The position numbers and the translations under genes were made by a program. Positions 48,101 through 63,320 of a stretch of 64,000 nucleotides of DNA are shown one piece after another. The first letter of the stretch is position 1; every line of letters begins with the position of its first letter. This stretch comes from Apostichopus japonicus (lineage: Eukaryota > Echinodermata > Holothuroidea > Aspidochirotida > Stichopodidae): assembly GCF_037975245.1 (NCBI RefSeq), contig NC_092582.1:20794577-20858576 (forward strand). Reading direction: 5' to 3'. Below the pieces are notes generated by a model, which saw only the letters and a list, made by a program, of their open reading frames with translations, searched no databases and was not told where the DNA came from.

Positions 48101-48330
48101 CGCAGGTTCGATTTATCGGTACCGCACAATCGATTTATCGGTACCGTACATTCGATTAATCGGTATCGCACATTCGATTTATCAGTACCGCACAGTCGAT
48201 TTATCGATACCGCACTTTCGATTAATCGGTATCGTACATTCGATTAATCGGTATCGCACATTCGATTTATCAGTACCGCACAGTCGATTTATCGATACCG
48301 CACTTTCGATTAATCGGTATCGTACATTCG
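44937..48330. repeat. 1,760-bp higher-order repeat, two copies
   Basis: The segments starting at 44980, 45218 and 46198 recur at 46740, 46978 and 47958, an offset of 1,760 bp, exactly eighty monomers. A further 88-bp duplication (four monomers, about 48180-48330) lies near the end of the second copy. Confidence 0.88.
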
Positions 48331-51300
48331 ATTAATCGGTATCGCACATTCCATTTATCGGTATCGCACATTCGATTTATCGGTACCGCACATTCCATTA
48401 TCGGTACAACACATTCGATTAATCGGTGTCGTAAATTCGATTGATCGGTATCGCACATTCGATTTATCGGTATCGCACATTCGATTTATCGGTACCGCAC
48501 ATTCGATTTTTCGGTACCGCACAATCGATTTATCGGTTACCGCACATTCGATTTATCGTTACCGCACATTCGATTTATCGGTATCGCACATTTGATTTAT
48601 CGGTATTGCACTTTCGATTTATCGGTATTGCACTTTCGATTGATCGGTATCGCACATTCGGTTTATCGGTATCGTAAATTCGATTTATCGGTATTGCACT
48701 TTCGATTTATCGGTATCGCACATTCGATTAATCGTTATCGCATGTTCGATTTATCGGTACGGCACAATCGATTTATCGGTACCGCACATTCGATAAATCG
48801 ATATTGTGAATTCGATTTATCGGTACCGCACATTTGATTAATGGGTGTCGCACTTTCGATTTATCGTTACCCTACAGTCGATTTATCGGTACCGCACATT
48901 CGATTAATCGGTATCGTACATTCGATTTATCGGTACCGCACATTCGATTACTCGGTATCGTACATTCTATTTATCGGTACCGCACATTAGATTAATTTGT
49001 ATCGCACATTCCATTTATCGGTATCGCACATTCGATTTATCGGTACTGCACATTCGATTTATCGGTATCGCACATTCGATTAATCGGTACCGTACATTCT
49101 ATTTATCGGTACCGCACCCTTCGATTTATCGGTACCGCACATTCTATTTATCGGTACCGCACCCTTCGATTTTTCGGTACCGCACAATCGATTTATCGGT
49201 TACCGCACATTCGATTTATCGGTATCGCACATTTGATTTATCGATACCGCACATTCGATTTATCGGTATTGCACTTTCGATTGATCGGTATCGCACATTC
49301 GGTTTATCGGTATCGTAAATTCGATTAATCGGTATCGCACATTCGATTTATCGGTACCGCACAGTCGATTTATCGATACCGCCCTTTCGATTAATCGGTA
49401 TCGTACATTCGATTAATCGGTATCGCACATTCGATTAATCGGTACCGTACATTCTATTTATCGGTACCGCACCCTTCGATTTATCGGTACCGCACATTGT
49501 ATTTATCGGTACCGCACCCTTCGATTTTTCGGTACCGCACAATCGATTTATCGGTTACCGCACATTCGATTTATCGGTATCGCACATTTGATTTATCGAT
49601 ACCGCACATTCGATTTATCGGTTTTGCACTTTCGATTGATCGGTATCGCACATTCGGTTTATCGGTATCGTAAATTCGATTAATCGGTATCGCACATTCG
49701 ATTTATCGGTACCGCACAGTCGATTTATCGATACCGCACTTTCGATTAATCGGTATCGTACATTCGATTAATCGGTATCGCACATTCCATTTATCGGTAT
49801 CGCACATTCGATTTATCGGTACCGCACATTCCATTATCGGTACCACACATTCGATTAATCGGTGTCGTAAATTCGATTGATCGGTATCGCACATTCGATT
49901 TATCGGTATCGCAAATTCGATTTATCGGTACCGCACATTCGATTTTTCGGTACCGCACAATCGATTTATCGGTTACCGCACATTCGATTTATCGGTATCG
50001 CACATTTGATTTATCGATACCGCACATTCGATTTATCGGTATTGCACTTTCGATTGATCGGTATCGCACATTCGGTTTATCGGTATCGTAAATTCGATTT
50101 ATCGGTATTGCACTTTCGATTTATCGGTATCGCACATTCGATTAATCGTTATGGCATGTTCGATTTATCGGTACGGCACAATCGATTTATCGGTACCGCA
50201 CATTCGACAAATCGATATTGTGAATTCGATTAATCGGTACCGCACATTCGATTAATGGGTGTCGCACATTCGATTTATCGGTACCCTACAGTCAATTTAT
50301 CGGTACCGCACATTCGATTAATCGGTATCGTACATTCGATTTATCGGTACCGCACATTCGATTAATCGGTATCGTACATTCTATTTATCGGTACCGCACA
50401 TTAGATTAATTTGTATCGCACATTCCATTTATCGGTATCGCACATTCGATTTATCGGTACTGCACATTCTATTTATCGTTACCGCACATTCGGTTTATCG
50501 GTATCGCAAATTTCATTTATCGGTATCGCACATTCGATTTATCTTTATCGTAAATTCGATTTATGGGTACCGAACAATCGTTTTATCGGTACCGCACTAT
50601 CGATTTATCGGTACCGCACATTCGTTTAATCGGTTTCGTTAATTCGATTGATAGGTATCGCACTTTCTATTTATCGGTATCGCACATTCGATTAATCGGT
50701 ATCGTAAATTCGATTGATCGGTATCGCACAATCGATTTATCGGTACCGTTCATTCGATTCATCGGTATCGCAAATTCGATTTATCGGTACCGCACTATCG
50801 ACTTATCGGTATCGCACATTCTATTTATCGGTATCGCACTTTCTATTTATCGGTATCGCACATTCGATTGATCGGTATCGTAAATTCGATTGATCGGTAT
50901 CGCTCATTCGATTTATCGGTATCGCACATTCGATTTATCGGTACCGTACATTCGATTTATCGGTACCGCACATTCGATTAAAGGGTATCGCACATTCGAT
51001 TTATCGGTACCGCACAATCGAATTATCGGTACTACAGGTCCTATTTATCGGTACCGCATATTCGTTTAATCGGTCATGCACAATCGAATTATCGGTACCG
51101 CACAATCGATTTATCGGTACCGCTCATTCGATTTATCAGTATCGCACATTCGATTTATCGGTACCGCACATTCGATTTATCGGTATCGCACATTCGATTT
51201 ATCGGTATCGCACTCTCGATTTATCGGTATCGCACTTTCAATTTATCGGTATCCCACATTGAATAAATCGGTATAGTAAATTCGATTTATCGGTACCGCA

Positions 51301-51860
51301 CATTCGATTTTTCGGTACCGCACATTCGATTTATCGGTACCGCACATTCGATTAATCGGTATCGTACATTCGATTTATAGGTACCGCACATTCGATTAAT
51401 CGGTACCGTACATTCTATTTATCGGTACCGCACACTTCGATTTATCCGTACCGCACATTCGATTTATCCGTATCGCACATTCGATTGATCGTTAACGCAC
51501 GTTCCGTTTATCGGTACCCCACTTTCGATTTATCGGTACCGCAAATTCGATTAATGGGTATTGTGAATTCGATTTATCGGTACCGCACATTCGATTAATA
51601 GGTATCGCACATTCTATTTATCGTTACCGCACATTCGGTTTATCGGTATCGCAAATTTCATTTATCGGTACCGCACATTCGATTGATCTTTATCGTAAAT
51701 TCGATTTATGGGTACCGCACAATCGTTTTTTCGGCACCGCACTATCGATTTATGGGTACCGCACATTCGATTAATCGGTATCGTTAATTCGATTTATAGG
51801 TATCGCACTTTCTATTTATCGGTATCGCACATTCGATTAATCGGTATCGTAAATTCGATT

Positions 51861-51884
51861 GATCGGTATCGCACATTCGATTTA
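51861..51884. other. Paralogous empty site of element 1
   Basis: GATCGGTATCGCACATTCG continuing into TTTATTGG reproduces the left and right flanks of element 1 with one copy of GCAC (51871-51874). A near-identical site with TAGCAC lies at about 6880-6905. Confidence 0.85.
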
Positions 51885-54204
51885 TTGGTATCGCACATTC
51901 GATTTATCGGTACCGCACATTCGATTTTTCGGTACCGCACAATCGATTTATCGGTACCGTTCATTCGATTTATCAGTATCGCACATTCGCTTTATCGGTA
52001 CCGCACTTTCGATTGATCGGTATCGCACATTCGGTTTATCGGTATCGTAAATTCGATTTATCGGTATTGCACTTTCGATTTATCGGTATCGCACATTCGA
52101 TTAATCGTTATCGGATGTTCGATTTATCGGTACGGCACAATCGATTTATCGGTACCGCACATTCGATAAATCGATATTGTGAATTCGATTTATCGGTACC
52201 GCACATTCGATTAATGGGTGTCGCACATTCGATTTATCGGTACCCTACAGTCGATTTATCGGTACCGCACATTCGATTAATCGGTACCGCACAATCGATT
52301 TATCGGTACCGCACATTCTATTTATCGGTACCGCACATTCGATTTATCGGTATCGTAAATTCCATTTATCGGTATTGCACTTTCGATTTATGCGTATCGC
52401 ACATTCGATTAATCGTTATCGCACGTTCGATTTATCGGTACCGCACTTTCTATTTATCGGTACCGCACTTTCGATTTATCGGTACCGCACATTCGATTTA
52501 TCGGTATCGCAAATTCGATTTATCGGTATTGCACTTTCGATTTATCGGTATCGCACAATCGATTAATCGTTATCGCAGGTTCGATTTATCGGTACCGCAC
52601 AATCGATTTATCGGTACCGTACATTCGATTAATCGGTATCGCACATTCGATTTATCGGTACCGCACAGTCGATTTATCGATACCGCACTTTCGATTAATC
52701 GGTATCGTACATTCGATTCATCGGTATCGCACATTCCATTTATCGGTATCGCACATTCGATTTATCGGTACCGCACATTCCATTATCGGTACCACACATT
52801 CGATTAATCGGTACCGCACATTCGATTTATCGGTATCGCACATTCGATTAATCGGTACCGTACATTTTATCGGTACCGTACCCTTCGACTAATCGGTACC
52901 GCACATTCTATTTATCGGTACCGCACATTCGATTTATCGGTATCGTAAATTCCATTTATCGGTTTTGCCCTTTCGATTTATCGGTATCGCACATTCTATT
53001 AATCGTTAACGCACGTTTGATTTATCGGTTCCGCACTTTCGATATATCGGTACCGCAAATTCGATTAATCGGTATTGTGAATTCGATTTATCGGTACCGC
53101 ACATTCGATTAATAGGTATCGCACATTCAATTTATCGGTACCGCACATTCTATTTATCGGTACCGCACATTTCGGTTTATCGGTATCGCAAATTCCATTT
53201 ATATGTATCGCACATTTGATTTATCGGTATCGTAGATTCGATTTATGGGTACCGCACAATCTTCTTATCGGTACCGCACAATCGATTTATCGGTACCGCA
53301 CATTCGATTAATCGGTATCGTTAATTCGATTTATCGGTATCGCACATTCGATTTATCTGTATCGCACATTCGACTTATCGGTACCGCACATTCGATTTAT
53401 CGGTACCGCACATTCGATTAAAGGGTATCGCACATTCGATTTATCGGTACCGCACAATCGAATTATCGGTACTGCAGGTCCTATTTATCGGTACCGCATA
53501 TTCGTTTAATCGGTCATGCACAATCGAATTATCGGTACCGCACAATCGATTTATCGGTACCGCTCATTCGATTTATCAGTATCGCACATTCGATTTATCG
53601 GTACCGCACATTCGATTTATCGGTATCGCACATTCGATTTATCGGTATCGCACTCTTGATTTATCGGTATCGCACTTTCAATTTATCGGTATCGCACATT
53701 GAATTAATCGGTATCGTAAATTCGATTTATCGGTACCGCACATTCGATTTTTCGGTACCGCACATTCGATTTATCGGTACCGCACATTCGATTAATCGGT
53801 ATCGTACATTCGATTTATAGGTACCGCATATTAGATTAATCGGTATCGTACATCCGATTTATCGGTACCACACATTTGATTAATCTGTTTCGCACATTCC
53901 ATTTATCGGTATCGCACATTCGATTAATCGGTACCGTACATTCTATTTATCGGTACCGCACCCTTCGATTTATCGGTACCGCACATTCGATTTATCCGTA
54001 TCGCACATTCGATTAATCGTTAACGCACGTTCCGTTTATCGGTACCGCACTTTCGATTTATCGGTACCGCAAATTCGATTAATGGGTATTGTGAATTCGA
54101 TTTATCGGTACCGCACATTCGATTAATAGGTATCGCACATTCTATTTATCGTTACCGCACATTCGGTTTATCGGTATCGCAAATTTCATTTATCGGTATC
54201 GCAC

Positions 54205-57200
54205 ATTCGATTTATCTTTATCGTAAATTCGATTTATGGGTACCGCACAATCGTTTTATCGGTACCGCACTATCGATTTATCGGTACCGCACATTCGATT
54301 TAGGGGTATCGCACGTTCGATTAATGTCTATCGCGCGTTCGATTTATCGGTATCGCACATTCGATTTATCGGTATCGCACAATCGATTTATCGGTATCGT
54401 ACGTTCGATTTATCTGTACCGCACATCCGATTTATCGGTATCGCATTTTCGATTTATCGGTACCGCATATTCGATTTATCGGTACCGCACATTCGATCCA
54501 TCCTTACCTCACTTTCGATTTATCGGTACCGCATATTCGATTTATCGGTATCGCACATTCGATTTATCGGTATCGCACGTTCGATTTATCGGTACCGCAC
54601 TTTCGATTTATCGGTACCGCACATTCGATTAATCGGTATTGCACAATTGATTTATCGGTATCGTAAATTCGAATTATCGGTATCGCACGTTCGATTTATC
54701 GGTACCGCACTTTCGATTTATTGGTATCGCACGTTCGATTAATCGCTATCGAACGTTCGATTAATCGCTATCGCAAGTTCGATTGATCGGTATCGCAAGT
54801 TCGATTTATCGGTACCTCACTTTCTATTTATCGGTATCGCACGTTCGATTTATCGGTACCGCACTTTCGATTTATTTGTACCGAATATTCGATTGATCGG
54901 TACCGCACATTCTATTGATCGGTACCGCACATTCGATCCATCGGTACCTCACTTTCGATTTATCGGTACCACATATTCGATTTATCGGTATCGCACATTC
55001 GATTTATCATTATCGCACGTTCGATTAATCGGTACCGTACGTTCGATTTATCGGTATCGCACATTCGATTTAGCGGTATCGCACGTTCGATTAATGTCTA
55101 TCGCACATTCGATTTATCGGTATCGCCCAATCGATTTATCGGTATCGCAAGTTCGATTTATCGGTACCGCACATCCGATTTATCGGTATCGCACTTTCGA
55201 TTTATCGGTACCGCATATTCGATTTATCGGTACCGCACATTCGATCCATCCTTACCTCACTTTCGATTTATCGGTACCGCATATTCGATTTATCGGTATC
55301 GCACATTCGATTTATCGGTATCGCACGTTCGATTTATCGGTACCGCACTTTCGATTTATCGGTACCGCACATTCGAATCATCGGTATCGCACGTTCGATT
55401 AATCGGTACCGCACTTTCGATTTATCGGTATCGCACATTCGATTTATCGGTATCGCACAATCGACTTATCGGTATCGCAAGTTCGATTAATCGCTATCGC
55501 ACCTTCGATTAATCGGTATCGCACTATCGATTAATCGGTATCGTAAATTCGATTTATCGATACTGCAGATTCGATTGATCGGTATCGTAAATTCGATTTA
55601 TCGTCATCGCACGTTCGATTTATCGGTACCGCACTTTCGATTTATCGGTATCGCACGTTCTATTAATCGCTATCGCACGTTCGATTAATCGGTATCGTAA
55701 ATTCGATTTATCGGTACTGCACATTCGATTTATCGGTATCTCACATTCGATTGATCGGTACCGCACATTCGATTTATTGGTTCCGCACATTCGATTTATC
55801 TGTATCGCACATTCGATTAATCGCTATCGCACAGTCGATTAATCGGTACCGCACTTTCGATTTATCGGTATCGCACATTCGATTTATAGGTATCGCGCAA
55901 TCGATTTATGGGTATCGCAAGTTCGATTAATCGCAATCGCACGTTCGATTAATCGGTATCGCACGTTCGATTTTCACGGTATCGCACGTTCGACTGATCG
56001 GTATCGCACATTCGATTGATAGGTATCGTACATTCGATTTATCGGTATCGCACGTTCGATTTATCGGTACCGCACTTTCGATTTATTGGTACCGAATATT
56101 CGATTTATCAGTATCGCACATTCGATTGATCGGTACCGCACATTCGATTTATCTTTATCGTAAATTCGATTTATGGGTACCGCACAATCGTTTTATCGGT
56201 ACCGCACTATCGATTTATCGGTACCGCACATTCGATTTAGGGGTATCGCACGTTCGATTAATGTCTATCGCGCGTTCGATTTATCGGTATCGCACATTCG
56301 ATTTATCGGTATCGCACAATCGATTTATCGGTATCGTACGTTCGTTTTATCTGTACCGCACATCCGATTTATCGGTATCGCATTTTCGATTTATCGGTAC
56401 CGCATATTCGATTTATCGGTACCGCACATTCGATCCATCCTTACCTCACTTTCGATTTATCGGTACCGCATATTCGATTTATCGGTATCGCACATTCGAT
56501 TTATCGGTATCGCACGTTCGATTTATCGGTACCGCACTTTCGATTTATCGGTACCGCACATTCGATTAATCGGTATTGCACAATTGATTTATCGGTATCG
56601 TAAATTCGAATTATCGGTATCGCACGTTCGATTTATCGGTACCGCACTTTCGATTTATTGGTATCGCACGTTCGATTAATCGCTATCGAACGTTCGATTA
56701 ATCGCTATCGCAAGTTCGATTGATCGGTATCGCAAGTTCGATTTATCGGTACCTCACTTTCTATTTATCGGTATCGCACGTTCGATTTATCGGTACCGCA
56801 CTTTCGATTTATTTGTACCGAATATTCGATTGATCGGTACCGCACATTCTATTGATCGGTACCGCACATTCGATCCATCGGTACCTCACTTTCGATTTAT
56901 CGGTACCACATATTCGATTTATCGGTATCGCACATTCGATTTATCATTATCGCATGTTCGATTAATCGGTACCGTACGTTCGATTTATCGGTATCGCACA
57001 TTCGATTTAGCGGTATCGCACGTTCGATTAATGTCTATCGCACATTCGATTTATCGGTATCGCACAATCGATTTATCGGTATCGCAAGTTCGATTTATCG
57101 GTACCGCACATCCGATTTATCGGTATCGCACTTTCGATTTATCGGTACCGCATATTCGATTTATCGGTACCGCACATTCGATCCATCCTTACCTCACTTT

Positions 57201-57435
57201 CGATTTATCGGTACCGCATATTCGATTTATCGGTATCGCACATTCGATTTATCGGTATCGCACGTTCGATTTATCGGTACCGCACTTTCGATTTATCGGT
57301 ACCGCACATTCGAATCATCGGTATCGCACGTTCGATTAATCGGTACCGCACTTTCGATTTATCGGTATCGCACATTCGATTTATCGGTATCGCACAATCG
57401 ACTTATCGGTATCGCAAGTTCGATTAATCGCTATC
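54205..57435. repeat. 1,937-bp tandem duplication in satellite
   Basis: 54205-56141 recurs from 56142, with segments starting at 54236 and 54893 matching 56173 and 56830. Only isolated substitutions separate the copies. 1,937 bp is eighty-eight monomers plus one base. Confidence 0.88.
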
Positions 57436-58699
57436 GCACATTCGATTGATCGGTATCGTAAATTCGATTTATCGGTATCGCACGTTCGATTTATCGGTAC
57501 CGCACGTTCGATTTATCGGTACCGCACGTTCGATTTATCGGTATCGCACATTCGATTTATCAGTATCGCACGTTCGATTATTGTCTATCGCGCGTTCGAT
57601 TTATCGGTATCGCACATTCGATTTATCGGTATCGCACAATCGATTTATCGGTATCGCACGTTCGATTTATCGGTACCGCACATCCGATTTATCGGTATCG
57701 CACTTTCGATTTATCGGTTCCGCACATTCGATATATTGGTATCGCACATTCGATGAATCGGTATCGCACATTCGATTTATCGGTATCGCTCATTCGATTA
57801 ATCGGTATTGCACGTTCTTTTCATCGGTACCGCACATTCGATTGATCGGTACCGCACATTCGATTGATCGGTATCGTAAATTCGATTTATCGGTACTGCA
57901 GATTCGATTAATCGGTATCGTAAATTCGATTTATCGGTACCGCACGTTCGATTTATCGGTACCGCACAATCGATTTATCGGTACCGCACATTCGATTTAT
58001 CGGTATCGCACTTTCGATTTTTCCGTTCCGCGCATTCGATTTATCGGTATCGCACATTCGATTTATCGGTATCGCACATTCGATTTATCGGTACCGCACA
58101 TTCGATTTATCGGTATCGCACATTCGATTTATCGGTATCGCACTTTCGATTTATCGGTATCGCACATTGAATTAATCGGTATCGTAAATTCGATTTATCG
58201 GTACTGCACATTCGATTAATCGGTATCGCACATTCGATTGATCGGTACCGCACATTCGATTTATTGGTTCCGCACATTCGATTTATCTGTATCGCACATT
58301 CGATTTATCGGTACCGCACATTCGATTAATCGCTATCGCACGTTCGATTAATCGCTATCGCACGTTCGATTAATCGGTACCGCACTTTCGATTGATCCGT
58401 ATCGTAAATTCGATTTATCGGTATCGCACATTCGATTGATCGGTACCGCACTTTCGATTGATCGGTACCGCACTTACGAATTATCGGTATCGCACGTTCG
58501 ATTCATCGGAATTGCACATTCGATAAATCGGTATCGCACATTCGATTAATCGGTACCGCACATTCGATTTATCGGTACCGCATATTCGATTTATCGGTAC
58601 CGCACATTCGATCCATCCTTACCTCACTTTCGATTTATCGGTACCGCATATTCAAATTATCGGTATCGCACATTGGATTTATCGGTATCGCACGTTCGA

Positions 58700-61600
58700 T
58701 TCATCGGTACTGCACATTCCATTTATCGGTATCGTAAATTCGATTAACTGGTATCGCACGTTCCATTTATCGGTTCCGCACTTTCGATTTATCGGTACCG
58801 CACATTCGATTTATCGGTATCGCACAATCGATTGATCGGTATCGTAAATTCGATTTATCGGTATCGCATGTTCGATTTATCGGTACCGCACTTTCGATTT
58901 ATTGGTACCGAATATTCGATTGATCGGTACCGCACATTCGATCCATTGGTACCGCACTTTCGATTTATCGGTACCGCATATTCGATTTATCGGTATCACA
59001 CATTCGATTTATCGGTATCGCACGTTCGATTCATCGGTACTGCACATTCGATTTATCGGTATCGTAAATTCGATTAATTGGTATCGCACGTTCTATTTAT
59101 CGGTACCGCACTTTCGATTTATCGGTACCGCACATTCGATTTATCGGTATCGCACATTCGAATCATCGGTATCGCACGTTCGATTAATCGGTACCGCACT
59201 TTCGATTTATCGGTATCGCACATTCGATTTATCGGTATCGCACAATCGACTTATCGGTATCGCAAGTTCGATTAATCGCTATCGCACGTTCTATTAATCG
59301 GTATCGCACTATCGATTAATTGGTATCGCACGTTCGATTTATCGGTACCGCACTTTCGATTTATCGGTATCGCACATTCGATTTATCGGTATCGCACATT
59401 CGAATCATCGGTATCGCACGTTCGATTAATCGGTACCGCACTTTCGATTTATCGGTATCGCACATTCGATTTATCGGTATCGCACAATCGACTTATCGGT
59501 ATCGCAAGTTCGATTAATCGGTATCGCACGTTCGATTTATCGGTATCGCACTATCGATTAATCGGTATCGCACGTTCGATTTATCGGTATCGCACATTCG
59601 ATTGATCGGTACCGCACATTCGATTGATAGGTATCGTAACTTCGATTTATCGGTATCGCACGTTCCTTTATCGGTACCGCACTTTCTATTTATCGGTACC
59701 GCACATTCGATTCATCGGTATCGCACATTCAAATGATCGGTACCGCACATTCGATTGATCGGTATCGTAAATTCGATTTATCGGTATCGCACGTTGGATT
59801 TATCGGTACCGCACTTTCGATTTATTGGTACCGAATATTCGATTGATCGGTACCGCACATTCTATTGATCGGTAACGTAAATTCGATTTATCGGTATCGC
59901 ACAGTCGTTCATCGGTACCGCACTTTCGATTTATCGGTACCGCAAATTCGATTTATCGGTATCGCACATTCTATTGATCGGTACCGCACATTCGATTGAT
60001 CGGTATCGTAAATTCGATTTATCGGTATCGCACGTTCGATTTATCGGTACCGCACGTTCGATTTATCGGTATCGCACATTTGATTTAGCGGTATCGCACG
60101 TTCGATTAATGTCTATCGCGCGTTCGATTTATCGGTATCGCACATTCGATTTATCGGTATCGCACAATCGTACATTCGATTTATCGGTGTCGCACATTCG
60201 ATTTATCGGTACCGCATATTCGATTTATCGGTATCGCACATTGGATTTATCGGTATCGCACGTTCGATTCATCGGTACTGCACATTCCATTTATCGGTAT
60301 CGTAAATTCGATTAACTGGTATCGCACGTTCCATTTATCGGTACCGCACTTTCGATTTATCGGTACCGCACTTTCTATTTATCGGTATCGCACAATCGAT
60401 TGATCGGTATCGTAAATTCGATTTATCGGTATCGCACGTTCGATTTATCGGTACCGCACTTTCGATTTATTGGTACCGAATATTCGATTGATCGGTACCG
60501 CACATTTGATCCCTTGGTACCGCACTTTCGATTTATCGGTACCGCATATTCGATTTATCGGTATCGCACATTCGATTTATCGGTATCGCACGTTCGAATC
60601 ATCGGTACTGCACATTCGATTTATCGGTATCGTAAATTCGATTAATTGGTATCGCACGTTCGATTTATCGGTATCGCACGTTCGATTTATCGGTATCGCA
60701 CAATCGACTTATCGGTATCGCAAGTTCGATTAATCGCTATCGCACGTTCGATTAATCGGTATCGCACTATCGATAAATCGGTATCGCACGTTCGATTCAT
60801 CGGTACTGCACATTCGATTTATCGGTATCGTAAATTCGATTAATTGGTATCGCACGTTCGATTTATCGGTACCGCACGTTCGATTTATCGGTACCGCACA
60901 TTCGATTTATCGGTATCGCACATTCGAATCATCGGTATCGCACGTTCGATTAAACGGTACCGCACTTTCGATTTATCGGTATCGCACATTCGATTTATCG
61001 GTATCGCACAATCGACTTATCGGTATCGCAAGTTCGATTAATCGCTATCGCACGTTCGATTTATCGGTATCGCACTATCGATTAATCGGTATCGCACGTT
61101 CGATTTATCGGTATCGCACATTCGATTGATCGGTACCGCACATTCGATTGATAGGTATCGTAACTTCGATTTATCGGTATCGCACGTTCCTTTATCGGTA
61201 CCGCACTTTCTATTGATCGGTACCGCACATTCGATTCATCGGTATCGCACATTCAAATGATCGGTACCGCACATTCGATTGATCGGTATCGTAAATTCGA
61301 TTTATCGGTATCGCACGTTTGATTTATCGGTACCGCACTTTCGGTCTATTGGTACCGAATATTCGATTGATCGGTACCGCACATTCTATTGATCGGTAAC
61401 GTAAATTCGATTTATCGGTATCGCACAGTCGTTCATCGGTACCGCACTTTCGATTTATCGGTACCGCAAATTCGATTTATCGGTATCGCACATTCTATTG
61501 ATCGGTACCGCACATTCGATTGATCGGTATCGTAAATTCGATTTATCGGTATCGCACGTTCGATTTATCGGTATCGCACGTTCGATTTATCGGTATCGCA

Positions 61601-63320
61601 CATTTGATTTAGCGGTATCGCACGTTCGATTAATGTCTATCGCGCGTTCGATTTATCGGTATCGCACATTCGATTTATCGGTATCGCACAATGGTACATT
61701 CGGATTATCGGTGTCGCACATTCGATTTATCGGTACCGCATATTCGATTTATCGGTATCGCACATTGGATTTATCGGTATCGCACTTTCGATTCATCGGT
61801 ACTGCACATTCCATTTATCGGTATCGTAAATTCGATTAACTGGTATCGCACGTTGCATTTATCGGTACCGCACTTTCGATTTATCGGTACCGCACATTCG
61901 ATTTATCGGTATCGCACATTTGATTTATCGGTATCGTAAATTCGAATTATCGGTATCGCACGTTCGATTTATCGGTACCGCACTTTCTATTTATCGGTAT
62001 CGCACAATCGATTGATCGGTATCGTAAATTCGATTTATCGGTATCGCACGTTCGATTTATCGGTACCGCACTTTCGATTTATTGGTACCGAATATTCGAT
62101 TGATCGGTACCGCACATTCGATTGATTGGTACCGCACTTTCGATTTATCGGTACCGCATATTCGATTTATCGGTATCGCACATTCGATTTATCGGTATCG
62201 CACGTTCGATTCATCGGTACTGCACATTCGATTTATCGGTATCGTAAATTCGATTAATTGGTATCGCACGTTCGATTTATCGGTACCGCACTTTCGATTT
62301 ATCGGTACCGCACATTCGATTTATCGGTATCGCACATTCGAATCATCGGTATCGCACGTTCGATTAATCGGTACCGCACTTTCGATTTATCGGTATCGCA
62401 CATTCGATTTATCGGTATCGCACAATCGACTTATCGGTATCGCAAGTTCGATTAATCGCTATCGCACGTTCGATTAATCGGTATCGCACTATCGATAAAT
62501 CGGTATCGCACGTTCGATTCATCGGTACTGCACATTCGATTTATCGGTATCGTAAATTCGATTAATTGGTATCGCACGTTCGATTTATCGGTACCGCACT
62601 TTCGATTTATCGGTACCGCACATTCGATTTATCGGTATCGCACATTCGAATCATCGGTATCGCACGTTCGATTAATCGGTACCGCACTTTCGATTTATCG
62701 GTATCGCACATTCGACTTATCGGTATCGCACATTCGATTAATCGCTATCGCACGTTCGATTAATCGGTATCGCACTATCGATTAATCGGTATCGCACGTT
62801 CGATTTATCGGTATCGCACATTCGATTGATCGGTACCGCACATTCGATTGATAGGTATCGTAACTTCGATTTATCGGTATCGCACGTTCCTTTATCGGTA
62901 CCGCACTTTCTATTTATCGGTACCGCAAATTCGATTTATCGGTATCGCACATTCAAATGATCGGTACCGCACATTCGATTGATCGGTATCGTAAATTCGA
63001 TTTATCGGTATCGCACGTGTGATTTATCGGTACCGCACTTTCGATTTATTGGTACCGAATATTCGATTGATCGGTACCGCACATTCTATTGATCGGTAAC
63101 GTAAATTCGATTTATCGGTATCACACATTCGTTTATCGGTACCGCACTTTCGATTTATCGGTACCGCAAATTCGATTTATCGGTATCGCACATTCTATTG
63201 ATCGGTACCGCACATTCGATTGATCGGTATCGTAAATTCGATTTATCGGTATCGCATGTCGATTTATCGGTACCGCACGTTCGATTTATCGGTATCGCAC
63301 ATTTGATTTAGCGGTATCGC
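58700..63320. repeat. About 1.5-1.6-kb higher-order repeat, three copies
   Basis: Segments starting at 58902, 60470 and 62082 correspond, giving periods of 1,568 and 1,612 bp that differ by 44 bp (two monomers). Inside the unit, shorter repeats of about 240-310 bp recur (59078 and 59320; 62258 and 62566). The nested pattern suggests repeated unequal exchange at whole-monomer steps. Confidence 0.85.
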
